From Adhaeretor mobilis (lineage in GTDB: Bacteria; Planctomycetota; Planctomycetia; Pirellulales; Lacipirellulaceae), in the NCBI RefSeq assembly GCF_007741515.1, contig NZ_CP036263.1, forward strand, positions 4,203,178 through 4,267,177: a stretch of DNA of 64,000 nt, read 5' to 3'. The notes below the pieces were generated by a model. It was not told the DNA's origin, made no database searches, and saw only the letters and a program-made list of their open reading frames with translations. Both the position numbers and the translations under genes were made by a program. This document shows positions 8,762 through 18,387 of the stretch, piece after piece. How positions within the stretch are numbered: the first letter of the stretch is position 1; every line of letters starts with the position of its first letter.

Positions 8762-9262
8762 TACGAAAAACCTTTACTGGCAACCTGCTGGGCGAGTGAA
8801 TTCGAGTTCTTGAGAGAGCCGGTTCAAGAAACGCCCTACCATTGCTCTAATATTTGCTGTGAGAGAAATCTTGAAGCTGCGACGACGCAATCAGTCGGTT
8901 GCACGTCGCGCAAGGGGCGATTTTAGAAGGCAGCTAGCGTGGTCGTAAGGAGCCAAGGTTGTCAGAAGGCGAGAATCATTCTCGCCGCGTTGTCACTTGC
9001 TAGCAGCCATTTGCTGGCAATGACGCTTGACATTTCGGCGAATCGAGCTTAAACCTAAAGAAATAATACATTGTGAAAAATGTCACAAAGTCACTTTTTT
9101 TGCCCTAAGTCTATTGGTGCAATGCCTTTGTGGCCGTATTTATGCCTGTAGGTGATGGGCCTTAGCAGGGCCAGCACTTGCATTAGATTAGTGAATTCAC
9201 CCTCGCGGCCGCATTTGGGCGGACTTCAAAGGACTTTTATCAGACGAGGCGAAGGGCCAAGC
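8762..9262. other. Divergent intergenic region, purD / Rieske
   Basis: About 500 bp between two divergent genes. It should hold the purD promoter and the promoter of the whole respiratory block. The stretch around 9050-9110 is A+T-rich, which fits a promoter, but I cannot assign -10/-35 boxes with confidence. The one clear element is a 19-bp palindrome at 8968-8986, listed separately. The frame upstream of the Rieske ATG (from 9152) has no coding character. Confidence 0.6.
8968..8986. promoter_or_regulatory. Fur-like palindrome upstream of the bc/oxidase block
   Basis: GGCGAGAATCATTCTCGCC is a perfect inverted repeat with 9-bp arms around a single C. Its core, GAGAATCATTCTC, has the 7-1-7 symmetry and sequence style of Fur-family operators (GATAATCATTATC type). 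It lies about 280 bp before the Rieske ATG and 207 bp before the purD start. A regulator site for iron or another metal is a sensible reading, given that the Rieske gene opens a heme and iron-sulfur operon. It could instead be an unrelated palindrome. Confidence 0.45.
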
Positions 9263-10282
9263 ATGGCTGACAAGAAAAAAATGTCGGTAGCCGATATGCT
9301 CGCTGCCGCTCGAAAAACGGACAGCGAAGGCGATAGTGCTCCTGCAAAAGATGCAGCCGAGGAAGTTGCCTCAACGCCACCAGCGGATGCTAAGCCCGCA
9401 GCCAAGTCCTCACCCGCCAAGTCCGTCCCTAAGCCGGGCAGCCCAGGCCGGCCTAGCGTGGCTGACATGCTTGCCGCAGCAAGAGCCGGCAAGTCCGCCG
9501 ACGCTGGTTCTGTTGAGAAGGCGCCTGCCAAGAAGGCTGCGCCTAAAGCCAAACCGGCTGCCAAAGCTGAGAAAAAAACCAGTAAACCAGCTACCACCCC
9601 TGAGCGGGACACGGCCAGCATTCTTGCCGCCGCCCGCAAGCCCGAAAGATCGGGCCCGATGAGCAAGGCAGAAGCCGCCGCCAAGACGGCTGTACCTACA
9701 GCGGCAAGAGCCAAGCCAGCCATCGTCGCTCCGCCGATGCCTGTGAAGCCCGATTATGCGAAGCCCAAGAAGGCCAGGGCCAAAGCCGCACCGATCGAAG
9801 AACGCCGCACCATGATGAAGGTCGGCTTCTGGGCTGTGGGTATTGTGACTGCCGTCTGGGGCGGCGCCGTCACAGCCTTCATGTTCCCCAATGTGCTCCG
9901 CGAACTGCCCAGCAAGTTCAAAGTCGGCCCGCCCGACGCGTTCCCACCAGGGCAGGTTCAAACCAAATTTAAGGCTCAATACGGCGTGTGGGTCGTCAAT
10001 ACCGAGTATCGCGGCAAGCAAGAACTGTTTGCCTTGAAGAGCGTCTGCACGCATCTGGGCTGCACACCTAGCTGGCTCGAGGCCGAACAGAAATTCAAAT
10101 GCCCCTGCCATGGCAGCGGCTTTTACATCGATGGCATCAACTTCGAAGGCCCCGCACCGCGTCCTTTGGAGCGATGTGCTATTAGCGTAGCAAGCGACGG
10201 GCAAGTGGAGATTGATAAGAACATTACCTACCAAGAGGAAATGGGCCAGTGGAGTGATCCCACTTGCTTTATCTCCGTGTAG
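9263..10282 (+). CDS. Rieske iron-sulfur subunit of a bc-type complex, repeat-bearing
   Basis: The [2Fe-2S] subunit that takes electrons from quinol at the Qo site. From the ATG at 9263 (GAAGGG 6 bp upstream) the protein has 340 aa. Residues 1-180 are a Lys/Ala/Pro-rich cytoplasmic extension. It carries SVADMLAAAR at about 8-17 and 65-74 and a variant SILAAARK near 118. One helix (about 190-215) is followed by the Rieske fold: box I CTHLGC with C262, H264 and C267, and box II CPCHGSG with C280, C282 and H283. C262, H264, C280 and H283 should bind the cluster, with a C267-C282 disulfide. Typical Rieske proteins have 160-200 aa, so the extension is the odd part. It is first in the respiratory block. 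Confidence 0.93.
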   Translation: MADKKKMSVADMLAAARKTDSEGDSAPAKDAAEEVASTPPADAKPAAKSSPAKSVPKPGSPGRPSVADMLAAARAGKSADAGSVEKAPAKKAAPKAKPAAKAEKKTSKPATTPERDTASILAAARKPERSGPMSKAEAAAKTAVPTAARAKPAIVAPPMPVKPDYAKPKKARAKAAPIEERRTMMKVGFWAVGIVTAVWGGAVTAFMFPNVLRELPSKFKVGPPDAFPPGQVQTKFKAQYGVWVVNTEYRGKQELFALKSVCTHLGCTPSWLEAEQKFKCPCHGSGFYIDGINFEGPAPRPLERCAISVASDGQVEIDKNITYQEEMGQWSDPTCFISV

Positions 10283-10369
10283 CGAAGCAGATTTCATAAA
10301 CATGGGCGGCACTTGCGGCCGCTATTTTAGAACGACTGTAGTTTTTCCGAACGACTGAAGTACAGAACT

Positions 10370-11146
10370 ATGCCTGGATTAGGCGAGACGATTCGCGAGT
10401 CGCAGATTTGGAAGAGTATCTTTCGGCATCCGATGCCGGTTGATCGGCGTAATCGCATTGTCGTAATGCTCACCAACTTCTTCCTGCATCTGCATCCCGT
10501 TTCCATTAAGAAGCAGGGCATTGCCCTCAGCTACACGTGGTGCATGGGTGGAGTGACGTTCTTCCTATTCCTGGTAGAAACAGTCACCGGCGTGCTACTG
10601 ATGTTCTACTACCGCCCGACAGTAGAGTGGGCTTACGCCGATATCCAGATGCTCCGCGATGTGCATTCGCTAGGAATTCTGCGCGAGATCCATCGCTGGG
10701 GAGCCCACGCGATGGTTATTACCGTGTGGCTGCACATGTACCGCGTGTTCCTCACCGGCAGCTACAAACCACCCCGTGAATTTAACTGGGTTGTCGGCGT
10801 ACTACTCCTATTGCTCACACTGCTGCTCTCCTTCACTGGGTACCTACTCCCGTGGGATCAATTGGCCGTCTGGGCGATCACGGTAGGGTCCAATATGGCC
10901 CGCGCTCATCCGTTCCTAGGCCACGAAGGTCCCGGTCAGCAATTGCTCACTGTAGGTGGCGTGGACATGATTACCAACGCTTCTGACGCCCGATTTGCGC
11001 TGCTTGGTGCGCGCGAGGTAGGCGAAGAAACGCTCAACCGATTCTACATTTTGCACTGCATCGCCATCCCGCTTGGTGTGGCACTGTTGCTGGCGATCCA
11101 CTTCTGGCGCGTCCGTAAAGACGGCGGCATCAGCGGCCCGCTCTAA
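10370..11146 (+). CDS. Cytochrome b6-like subunit (N-terminal cytochrome b)
   Basis: This membrane subunit binds the two b hemes and forms part of the quinol sites. It is 258 aa with four core helices. Heme ligands are visible as H108 and H122 in helix B (EIHRWGAH to WLHMYR) and H229 and H244 in helix D (ILHC to AIHFW). The 15-residue step in helix D is the cytochrome b6 spacing; mitochondrial-type cytochrome b has 14. The C-terminal cytochrome b half is a separate gene 72 bp downstream, again as in b6f complexes. A serine/glycine-rich GYLLPWDQ motif follows helix C. No clear Shine-Dalgarno precedes the ATG. Confidence 0.93.
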   Translation: MPGLGETIRESQIWKSIFRHPMPVDRRNRIVVMLTNFFLHLHPVSIKKQGIALSYTWCMGGVTFFLFLVETVTGVLLMFYYRPTVEWAYADIQMLRDVHSLGILREIHRWGAHAMVITVWLHMYRVFLTGSYKPPREFNWVVGVLLLLLTLLLSFTGYLLPWDQLAVWAITVGSNMARAHPFLGHEGPGQQLLTVGGVDMITNASDARFALLGAREVGEETLNRFYILHCIAIPLGVALLLAIHFWRVRKDGGISGPL

Positions 11147-11218
11147 GGCACCAGTAGTCCACTCTAGTCAGTGACCTTTTAGTACAACTCCCACAAAACA
11201 AGACGCCCCCGCGCCACC

Positions 11219-12601
11219 ATGACCCACGGCTTAACCGACGCACAATTCATCGATAAGGTCGCCTCCTTTCTGTGGCCTTATTACATCGTGCTCGCGCTGA
11301 TGAACGGCGTGGCAGCGTTGTACTTATGGCGCACTGGCCAGATGAAGACGTGGTTCAGTTTGCCGGTTCCTGGTTCTGGCAAATCGGTCCCAATATCCAA
11401 CGTCGTCGCTTGGGTTGTCGCGGCCGTTGGCTTTGTCTTGCTGGCTGCGTTTGCAGGCAACAGCAACGTCAGCTGGATGCCGTCCATGCCGCTCAGTTGG
11501 CAGGAAGCAATCAACCAAGCCAGCGGGCCGGTCATGTACAGCCTGGGCACCACGGTCGGGCTCATCGTGCTCTTCATCTTCCGACGGTTCTTTGTAACGC
11601 CAGCAATCGCGTGGACGATTTGGAACTTGATGCTGTTGTTCCTCGGTCTTTCGATGACCGACCGCGACTTCTTCGAGATCATCGCCAAGCCGGACAACGT
11701 GCCCATTGTCATGCTTGTCTTGCTGCTATCGTTTTTTACGTGGCTAGCGACCTACCGTGCGGTAATTAATGACGATCGCATGGATCGTGGCGAACCGCCG
11801 CTGGAGAAGCTTGACAACGAAAAAGTGCTCGTGTGGCCCGACTTGGTCTACACGGAACTCATTTGCATGATCGCCTTGACGGCGTTTCTCATATTCTGGG
11901 CCATCGCCCTCCCTGCCCCGCTAGAGGAACCGGCGAGTAGTGTAAAGACGCCCAACCCGTCGAAAGCCCCCTGGTACTTCCTCGGCCTCCAGGAAATGCT
12001 CGTGTACTTCGATCCCTGGATGGCCGGCATCGTGTTGCCCGTCACAGTGGTGATAGGCTTAATGGCCATTCCCTATCTCGATTTCAATCGCGAAGGCAAC
12101 GGCTACTACACGATTAAGCAACGCAAGTTTAGCTACATCGTGTTTCAGTTCGGCTTCCTGGAAATGTGGATCACGTTGATCGTGCTAGGAACGCTCCTGC
12201 GAGGGCCCAACTGGAACTTTTTCGGGCCCTACGAACAGTGGGATGCGCACAAAGTAGAGGCGCTGGCCAACGTGAACCTATCGGAATGGTTCTGGCGAGA
12301 CTTGCTCGGCAAGAGCCTGCCCACTGCGCCAGCCGGCTCGAATCTACCCACTCAAATCGGTTTTATCGGTTTGCGTGAATGGCTGGGCATTGCCCTAGTG
12401 CTGGGCTACTTTATCGCCTTACCGCCGATCATGGCGCTGACAGTCTTTCGCCGCTACTATCAAAAAATGGGTTTCATCCGCTTCATGCTGATGGCTAACC
12501 TACTGCTTCTGATGGCCTCACTGCCGATCAAGATGGTCCTACGCTGGGTCGTCCAACTGAAATATCTGATTGCGATACCGGAGTTCTTCCTGAACTTTTA
12601 G
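11219..12601 (+). CDS. Subunit IV-like cytochrome b half with extra N-terminal membrane module
   Basis: The C-terminal half of a split cytochrome b, completing the Qo site. Residues 205-330 match subunit IV (PDLVYTELI, then NPSKAPWYFLGLQEML, then PYLDFN). The Qo PEWY tetrad is replaced by APWY (A250 to Y253), with a Glu further on in LQEM. At 460 aa the protein is far longer than subunit IV (about 160). About five predicted helices precede the core (near 16-36, 62-80, 105-121, 131-146, 160-178) and two or three follow it. What the extra helices do is unknown; they may anchor the next gene's cytochrome. Confidence 0.88.
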   Translation: MTHGLTDAQFIDKVASFLWPYYIVLALMNGVAALYLWRTGQMKTWFSLPVPGSGKSVPISNVVAWVVAAVGFVLLAAFAGNSNVSWMPSMPLSWQEAINQASGPVMYSLGTTVGLIVLFIFRRFFVTPAIAWTIWNLMLLFLGLSMTDRDFFEIIAKPDNVPIVMLVLLLSFFTWLATYRAVINDDRMDRGEPPLEKLDNEKVLVWPDLVYTELICMIALTAFLIFWAIALPAPLEEPASSVKTPNPSKAPWYFLGLQEMLVYFDPWMAGIVLPVTVVIGLMAIPYLDFNREGNGYYTIKQRKFSYIVFQFGFLEMWITLIVLGTLLRGPNWNFFGPYEQWDAHKVEALANVNLSEWFWRDLLGKSLPTAPAGSNLPTQIGFIGLREWLGIALVLGYFIALPPIMALTVFRRYYQKMGFIRFMLMANLLLLMASLPIKMVLRWVVQLKYLIAIPEFFLNF

Positions 12602-12684
12602 CCGTCAAACATTTGCACACAACGTTTGCTCACAACCGACACAAGTGCTAACCAAGCACAGAGCCACTTAGACAATACTCGACC

Positions 12685-15600
12685 ATGCCAGCAACCGAAC
12701 AAACTTGGTACAACCAAAAGCTGATGCACGTCATCTTCGGCGCCACTGCGCTGATCATGACGGTTGCCACGTTCTGGCTGTTGGCAAAGGACCACAATCG
12801 CGAGTGGAAGGACGTTCAGCTCGCCGATCGCCGCAAGGACGCCTGGATGATTGAGGCGGAACGCGAAAAGCTGGTCGACCAACTCGATTCGAAAATGGCT
12901 GACATTCACGAGGACATCTTCCTCGCCGCTAGCCAACCTGTCGAAGCCAGCTTGGCTGCGGAATTTCTTGCAAGTGTCGCTGAGGAGGATATTCGCCTCG
13001 CTGAGGGAGATCAGCAGCACGCATCACAGCCGGAGTTATTCCTCGTCACTGAGAAAGACCCAGAAACGGGCGACGAGCAGACAGTCCTGAGTTTCGAGAA
13101 TGCTGCCGAGTTAAACCTAGAATCTGCAGACGACATGCAAGATGTTGTCGAAGCTTATCGCCAGCTCAGGGTCGCCGCCAACATCAGCGAACAGGCCGCA
13201 GCGAAGTTGATTGAGTCAGGTGAAGAGCCCGATGAGGCGATTGTGAAAACCGTGCGTGCTGCACGCAGGGAAGTAAAGTCACAGCGTGAAGCCTTACTTG
13301 CTGAAATGCAGGACAACATCAACGAGGCCAAGCGTCGCGAGGATGTCTTTGTCGGCCACAAGAAAATTGCCAACGGTGAACGAACAGCCGCGTTGAGCGA
13401 GCTCACGTTGCTCATTGGTCACGGCGGTGCCAAAGATGATATCGAAGCGAAGCAGAAGAACATCGATAAGCTTGACGAGACCCTTGCCACACTCACGGCA
13501 CAAGTCGCCGGCGCGAACCAATATCGGTTGGAACTCGAATCGATTGTCACGGAAATCAATGCGGATCGAGACGCAGTCGCCAAAGAACTTGGCACAATGG
13601 AAACAGAGCTCTCGCGGCTTGAAGATCTCGCCTACAAAAACACGACAAACTGGAAGGAATGGATCACGCGTGCCCCAGTTTTAAATGCTCTCTACGACGG
13701 CAACATTCGCATCCAGCAAAACTGGCTGCCTGACCTCACCATCAACTACAACTTCTCGCAAGTTGCACGATTCGATCGCTGTATCACCTGCCATCGGGCG
13801 ATCTCGAAGACGGCTCCTGGCACAGCTACTGACCCTGCCTACCCTTCCGTGCCGAAAGAACAACGGGAGTTCACCGCCAAACTCATTACTCCCGACGAAA
13901 AACCTGAGAGCGGTGCAACCCCTGAGGAGACTTTCCGTGACACGTATGGTGCAGCCCTGTCAGAATCCGGAATTATCGATGAAGGTGCTGTGAGCGTTCA
14001 TTACGTTTTGCCCGAGACACCTGCTGCACTAGCGGGCTTAGAATCCGGCGACGTCATCGAAGCAATTGGCGACTCTCCCGTTTACGAAACTGAAACGGTC
14101 TACGAGAGTCTGCTTAACGGGGTCGAGAATTGGGGAGAACCGATCGAGCTGAAAGTCAAACGCGGCTTGAAGCACCCCTTTACTTCGCATCCTCGCCTGG
14201 ATCTATATCTCACCGACCTGAGCCCACACCCCGAGAATAAATTCGGTTGCACTATCTGCCACGATGGCCAGGGCAGCGGCACCACGTTCAAGTGGGCATC
14301 CCACACGCCCAATACGGCTAAAGAGCAAAACGAGTGGTCTCGTGAACACGAATGGTTTGATAACCACCATTGGATTTTCCCAATGAAGCCGGCCCGCTTC
14401 GCCGAAAGCAACTGCATGAAGTGCCATCACGAGAAGGGTGAGCTCGAGCCGAGCGAGAAGTTCCCTGACCCGCCTGCACCAAAACTGGTCTCAGGGTGGA
14501 GCACCGTTGAACAATTCGGTTGCTTTGGCTGTCACGAAATCAATGGCTACGACGGCCCCGATGATCGAATTGGCCCCGATGTTCGTCTGGAGCCAAGCTA
14601 CTACGAGGCAGCGGCGGCTCTGCTGAGTATTGAAGAATTGAGCGATGAGGAACGCATCCTTGCCGAACGCGTCGTTGATAGCCCGAGCGACAGCTCTGCT
14701 CGAAAAGCACTTCTCGCATCTGTCGTGGCAGACGGAAACGTCGCTGCCACCGGCGATGAGGAAGCTCGACTTCCCCAGAAGGCACATAAGCTTTCCGACT
14801 TGCTGAAAACGGCTGAAACGCCTGGACAGTACCGCAAGGTCGGTCCTAGCTTGCGTTACGTAAAATCTAAGGTCGGTTTCGACTGGTTGTACAGTTGGAT
14901 TCGCAAGCCTGCAGACTTCCGCCCTAGCACAAAAATGCCTCAGTTCTTTGGACTCACCGAGCACCTTGAAGGCTCCGGCGACCATGCAGAACTTGCCAAA
15001 ACGCATGCGTTTGAGCCGATCGAGATCCGTGCGATTACCAAGTACCTGCTGGACAATAGTGCGGAGTTCGAATATCTCGAACCCCCAGAAGGCATCACCG
15101 AAGATCCTTCGGCCGAGCGAGGAAAATGGCTCTTCCAAACCCGTGGCTGCTTAGCATGTCACTCCCACGAAGGGTTTGAGGGAATTCACGCAGACCAAGG
15201 GCCCGAGCTTTCCGAGATCGCCGCCAAGTTCGATAACAAGCAGGGCAAGCAATGGCTCTACTCGTGGCTCAAGCAACCACACAAGTACCACGCCCGCACC
15301 AAGATGCCGAACCTGTATCTTGAGCCGATTGAAGTGACCGATCCTCAAGGTGAGCCTACCGGCGAAGTGACCGACCCAGCCGCGGATATCGCTGAGTACC
15401 TACTGGGAGTAAGAAGCGACTGGAAGCCTGAGCATGTGCCGGCCGAGGACCAACTCACGCAAGAAGAGCAGCAAGCGCTCTCCGACTTGGCCCTGGAATG
15501 GTTAGCCAGCCCTCAGATTCCGACAGCAACTGCAAAGAAGTTTCTTGAAGAAGGCATTCCCGAGAAGTTCGCCCAAAAAGTGAAAGAGGACGAGCGAATC

Positions 15601-17442
15601 CTCGTGGGTATCACCGACGAAAATCGCGTCGAGAAGCAACTACAGTACGTGGGACGCCGTTCGATTGCCAAGTACGGCTGCTTCGGCTGCCATGATATCC
15701 CCGGCTACGAGGCTGCCAAGCCCATCGGTGCTGCCCTTGCTGAGTGGGGCCGCAAGGAACCTTCGAAGCTTGCGTTTGAGAACATCCAGGCCTTCCTATC
15801 CAGCCATGGCATTGATCCGGCTGCCGATGATCACCAGCATGCTGAGCATGACACAGCAGTTCATGGTGATGCGGACGAGCATTCAGATGATGAACACGCC
15901 AGTCATGGCCATCTCGATCCGCAGGACTTTGCTCCTGATGACAGCTATTTTGTACAGGCTCTCAATAGTCACTCGCGAGACGGGTTCCTCTGGCAGAAGC
16001 TACGCTATCCGAGAAGTTACGACTACAAGACGACCGCCAACAAGGGCTACAACGAGCGGCTACGGATGCCGAAGTTCCCCTTCACCGACGAGCAGCGAGA
16101 AGAAGTGATGACCTTCCTGCTTGGCCTCGTCAACGAGCCGCCGGCTGAGCAATACATTTTCCAACCGGATGCTCGCCAGCAGGCAATCGTCGAAGGGAGG
16201 CAAGTGCTCGATAAGTACAACTGCGCCGGTTGCCACACCATGAGAATGGAGAATTGGAACTTCGCTTACGATGGCGACGCGTTCGACTCTCCCACCGAAG
16301 TCACCGATTTCCCGTTCCTCGCTCCTACGTTCGATCTGCAGCAGATTGCTGCCTCTATGGAAGAGGACAATCGCGGCTTGCTATTCGCCGAATTGCACGG
16401 CATGCCGGTTATGGACGAAGAGACCGGTGAGCCTCAACTCGTCGATGAGGATGGCCTAGCCATTACTCGCGAGGAAGTCGCCGAGATCGAAGCGGAAGAG
16501 GGCGAAACGATTCCCACGTTCTACAACTTCACGCTCTGGGAAAACGCGCTGCTTAATGGCGAGCCCTGGGTCGTCGGTGTACAGGACGTCATGGTCCCAG
16601 CGGCTAAAGGTGATCAAGTTGGCCCGACCCGTGGTGAAGCTTATGCGGCTTGGGGCGGCGATTTGGCTCGCTATTTATTCCCGCATGTCATTGCGAAGGC
16701 CAAAGAAGCCAATCCACAGGCGAAGGGATCGGAAGCATGGGGCTGGTTGCCGCCACCATTGATGGATGAAGGCGAAAAGGTGCAGCCCGCTTGGCTGCAC
16801 GGATTCCTCATGAGTCCCAAGCCACTTCGCCCAGCGGTTGTCATGCGAATGCCTAACTTCAAAATGTCTAGCGACGATGCTTCGAAGTTAGTGAACTATT
16901 TTGCCGCCGCTAGCAATGCAGAATTCCCTTATGAATATAATCCGCATCAGCAGCAGAGCTACCTGACCGAGCTATCCCGGCAACGTGAGGACCCGCTCGG
17001 TGAAGCCATGCAGGTTGTCACCAATGGCAACTACTGCGTCAAATGCCACGGCGTGGCAGACTACATGCCTAAGGGCGATGTAACTACTTTGGGGCCGAAC
17101 CTCGCGGAAGTTGGACAGCGACTCCGGCCAGAATTCTTGCGGAACTGGATCGCTAACCCAAAACACATCCTGCCCTACACCGGCATGCCAGTGAACATTC
17201 CGTATAATCCCAATGAACCCCACCTTGGCGGATTAAGCCAAGAGCTTTTCCACGGTACTAGTATTGAGCAGGTACGCGGGCTGGTCGATCTCTTGCTGAA
17301 CTTTGGCATCTATGCCCAACAGCAAACTTCAATAAGCGAATTGGTCGAAGAGTCCGCCGCACAGACTCCACCCGAGGCGGAAAACGCAGCCGGCAATGCG
17401 GACGATGCGGCCAGCAAGAGTGCCTCCCTATCCCGTCCATGA
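12685..17442 (+). CDS. Eight-heme cytochrome c of the bc-type complex, with PDZ-like domain
   Basis: A 1585-aa protein with eight CxxCH heme sites at C366, C522, C577, C613, C822, C999, C1180 and C1451. Residues 12-33 form a membrane anchor. A long charged helical or coiled-coil region runs to about 345. Between hemes 1 and 2, residues about 432-494 look like a PDZ domain (LPETPAALAGLESGDVIEAI). Hemes 5 to 8 each sit in a mono-heme cytochrome c unit with a following Met loop (TKMPN, LRMPKFPF, MRMPNFKM). A His/Asp-rich loop lies at about 1049-1078. It follows the cytochrome b genes directly, so it probably replaces cytochrome c1 and passes electrons onward outside the membrane. Confidence 0.9.
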   Translation: MPATEQTWYNQKLMHVIFGATALIMTVATFWLLAKDHNREWKDVQLADRRKDAWMIEAEREKLVDQLDSKMADIHEDIFLAASQPVEASLAAEFLASVAEEDIRLAEGDQQHASQPELFLVTEKDPETGDEQTVLSFENAAELNLESADDMQDVVEAYRQLRVAANISEQAAAKLIESGEEPDEAIVKTVRAARREVKSQREALLAEMQDNINEAKRREDVFVGHKKIANGERTAALSELTLLIGHGGAKDDIEAKQKNIDKLDETLATLTAQVAGANQYRLELESIVTEINADRDAVAKELGTMETELSRLEDLAYKNTTNWKEWITRAPVLNALYDGNIRIQQNWLPDLTINYNFSQVARFDRCITCHRAISKTAPGTATDPAYPSVPKEQREFTAKLITPDEKPESGATPEETFRDTYGAALSESGIIDEGAVSVHYVLPETPAALAGLESGDVIEAIGDSPVYETETVYESLLNGVENWGEPIELKVKRGLKHPFTSHPRLDLYLTDLSPHPENKFGCTICHDGQGSGTTFKWASHTPNTAKEQNEWSREHEWFDNHHWIFPMKPARFAESNCMKCHHEKGELEPSEKFPDPPAPKLVSGWSTVEQFGCFGCHEINGYDGPDDRIGPDVRLEPSYYEAAAALLSIEELSDEERILAERVVDSPSDSSARKALLASVVADGNVAATGDEEARLPQKAHKLSDLLKTAETPGQYRKVGPSLRYVKSKVGFDWLYSWIRKPADFRPSTKMPQFFGLTEHLEGSGDHAELAKTHAFEPIEIRAITKYLLDNSAEFEYLEPPEGITEDPSAERGKWLFQTRGCLACHSHEGFEGIHADQGPELSEIAAKFDNKQGKQWLYSWLKQPHKYHARTKMPNLYLEPIEVTDPQGEPTGEVTDPAADIAEYLLGVRSDWKPEHVPAEDQLTQEEQQALSDLALEWLASPQIPTATAKKFLEEGIPEKFAQKVKEDERILVGITDENRVEKQLQYVGRRSIAKYGCFGCHDIPGYEAAKPIGAALAEWGRKEPSKLAFENIQAFLSSHGIDPAADDHQHAEHDTAVHGDADEHSDDEHASHGHLDPQDFAPDDSYFVQALNSHSRDGFLWQKLRYPRSYDYKTTANKGYNERLRMPKFPFTDEQREEVMTFLLGLVNEPPAEQYIFQPDARQQAIVEGRQVLDKYNCAGCHTMRMENWNFAYDGDAFDSPTEVTDFPFLAPTFDLQQIAASMEEDNRGLLFAELHGMPVMDEETGEPQLVDEDGLAITREEVAEIEAEEGETIPTFYNFTLWENALLNGEPWVVGVQDVMVPAAKGDQVGPTRGEAYAAWGGDLARYLFPHVIAKAKEANPQAKGSEAWGWLPPPLMDEGEKVQPAWLHGFLMSPKPLRPAVVMRMPNFKMSSDDASKLVNYFAAASNAEFPYEYNPHQQQSYLTELSRQREDPLGEAMQVVTNGNYCVKCHGVADYMPKGDVTTLGPNLAEVGQRLRPEFLRNWIANPKHILPYTGMPVNIPYNPNEPHLGGLSQELFHGTSIEQVRGLVDLLLNFGIYAQQQTSISELVEESAAQTPPEAENAAGNADDAASKSASLSRP

Positions 17443-17515
17443 TTAAGCATACGTAGTGAAACCGCACCAATCCCAATCAAACTCAATGCCATCGAACTAC
17501 CCTGGGAGAAATAAA

Positions 17516-18319
17516 ATGACTTCAATCCATCTTGCATTGCGCTATTTCTTGACGCTCACCGTGACTTTATCTGCGCTCACCGTGATTTCCAACGATGCCT
17601 CAGCAGCAGGCTGGGGCTCCTTGAAAGGGAAGTTTCTCTACAAGGGATCGGTTAATCCAAAAGAGATCACACCTACCAGGGATCCCGAGTTCTGCGGCAA
17701 GCACAAGTTGGTTGAAGAGGATATTGCTGTCGGCGAGAAGAACGAACTTGCCAATGTCTACGTGTACCTATACACCAAACGCAATGCCAAAGTCGAAATC
17801 CACCCGGACTACGAAAAAGCTGAGCTCAAGCCGGCTGTTTTGGACAACAAGGGATGCCGCTTTGAGCCTCACGCTATGACGGTTTGGACAAAGCAGCCGT
17901 TTCAGGTTCATAATTCGGACCAGGGTATTGGTCACAACACCAATGCCACGCTCCGCGCGAATGGCAGTTTCAACGAGACCGTCACCAATGATAAACCTCT
18001 CAAGAAGAGTTTCCAAAAGACGGAGACTTACCCCGCGCCTGTTGCCTGCAACGTGCATCCCTGGATGAACGCGACGTTACTCATTCGCGACAACCCCTAC
18101 ATGGCGGTTTCCAATGAGAAGGGCGAATTTGAGATCAAGAACCTTCCTGCTGGAGAGCACGAGATCGTCTTCTGGCACGAAGCATCTGGAACCATGAAGA
18201 ATCTCCAAGTGGGAAAAGAGAAAGCCGGTCGCACAGGGCGAATTGATGTCGAGATTGCAGACGGCGAGACACTCGACTTCGGCGAAATTACGGTCACGCC
18301 CAAACTGTTAGGCAAGTAA
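17516..18319 (+). CDS. Exported cupredoxin-like protein, paralog 1
   Basis: A 267-aa protein read from the ATG at 17516, with GGGAGA 7 bp upstream. A signal peptide ends near NDASAAG. The mature part has a cupredoxin-type copper site: H140 (GIGHNT) and the C-x2-H-x2-M group at C178, H181 and M184 (CNVHPWM). After it comes a carboxypeptidase-regulatory-like beta domain (KGEFEIKNLPAGEHEIVFWH). This makes it a candidate blue-copper electron carrier. Its place between the eight-heme cytochrome and the oxidase supports a role in electron transfer. A copper-delivery role to the oxidase CuA site is an alternative. It is paralogous to the next gene. Confidence 0.82.
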   Translation: MTSIHLALRYFLTLTVTLSALTVISNDASAAGWGSLKGKFLYKGSVNPKEITPTRDPEFCGKHKLVEEDIAVGEKNELANVYVYLYTKRNAKVEIHPDYEKAELKPAVLDNKGCRFEPHAMTVWTKQPFQVHNSDQGIGHNTNATLRANGSFNETVTNDKPLKKSFQKTETYPAPVACNVHPWMNATLLIRDNPYMAVSNEKGEFEIKNLPAGEHEIVFWHEASGTMKNLQVGKEKAGRTGRIDVEIADGETLDFGEITVTPKLLGK

Positions 18320-18387
18320 CCTTAAGTTCTCAGCCCCCCGTCTCACCAATCAACTTTGACTCCAAAACTCTAAAGCATTCTTTGAGT

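Noticed and set aside
9410..10312. 300-aa minus-strand frame over the Rieske gene
   Set aside because: Antisense shadow of a biased Ala/Lys coding region; no protein character and no start context.
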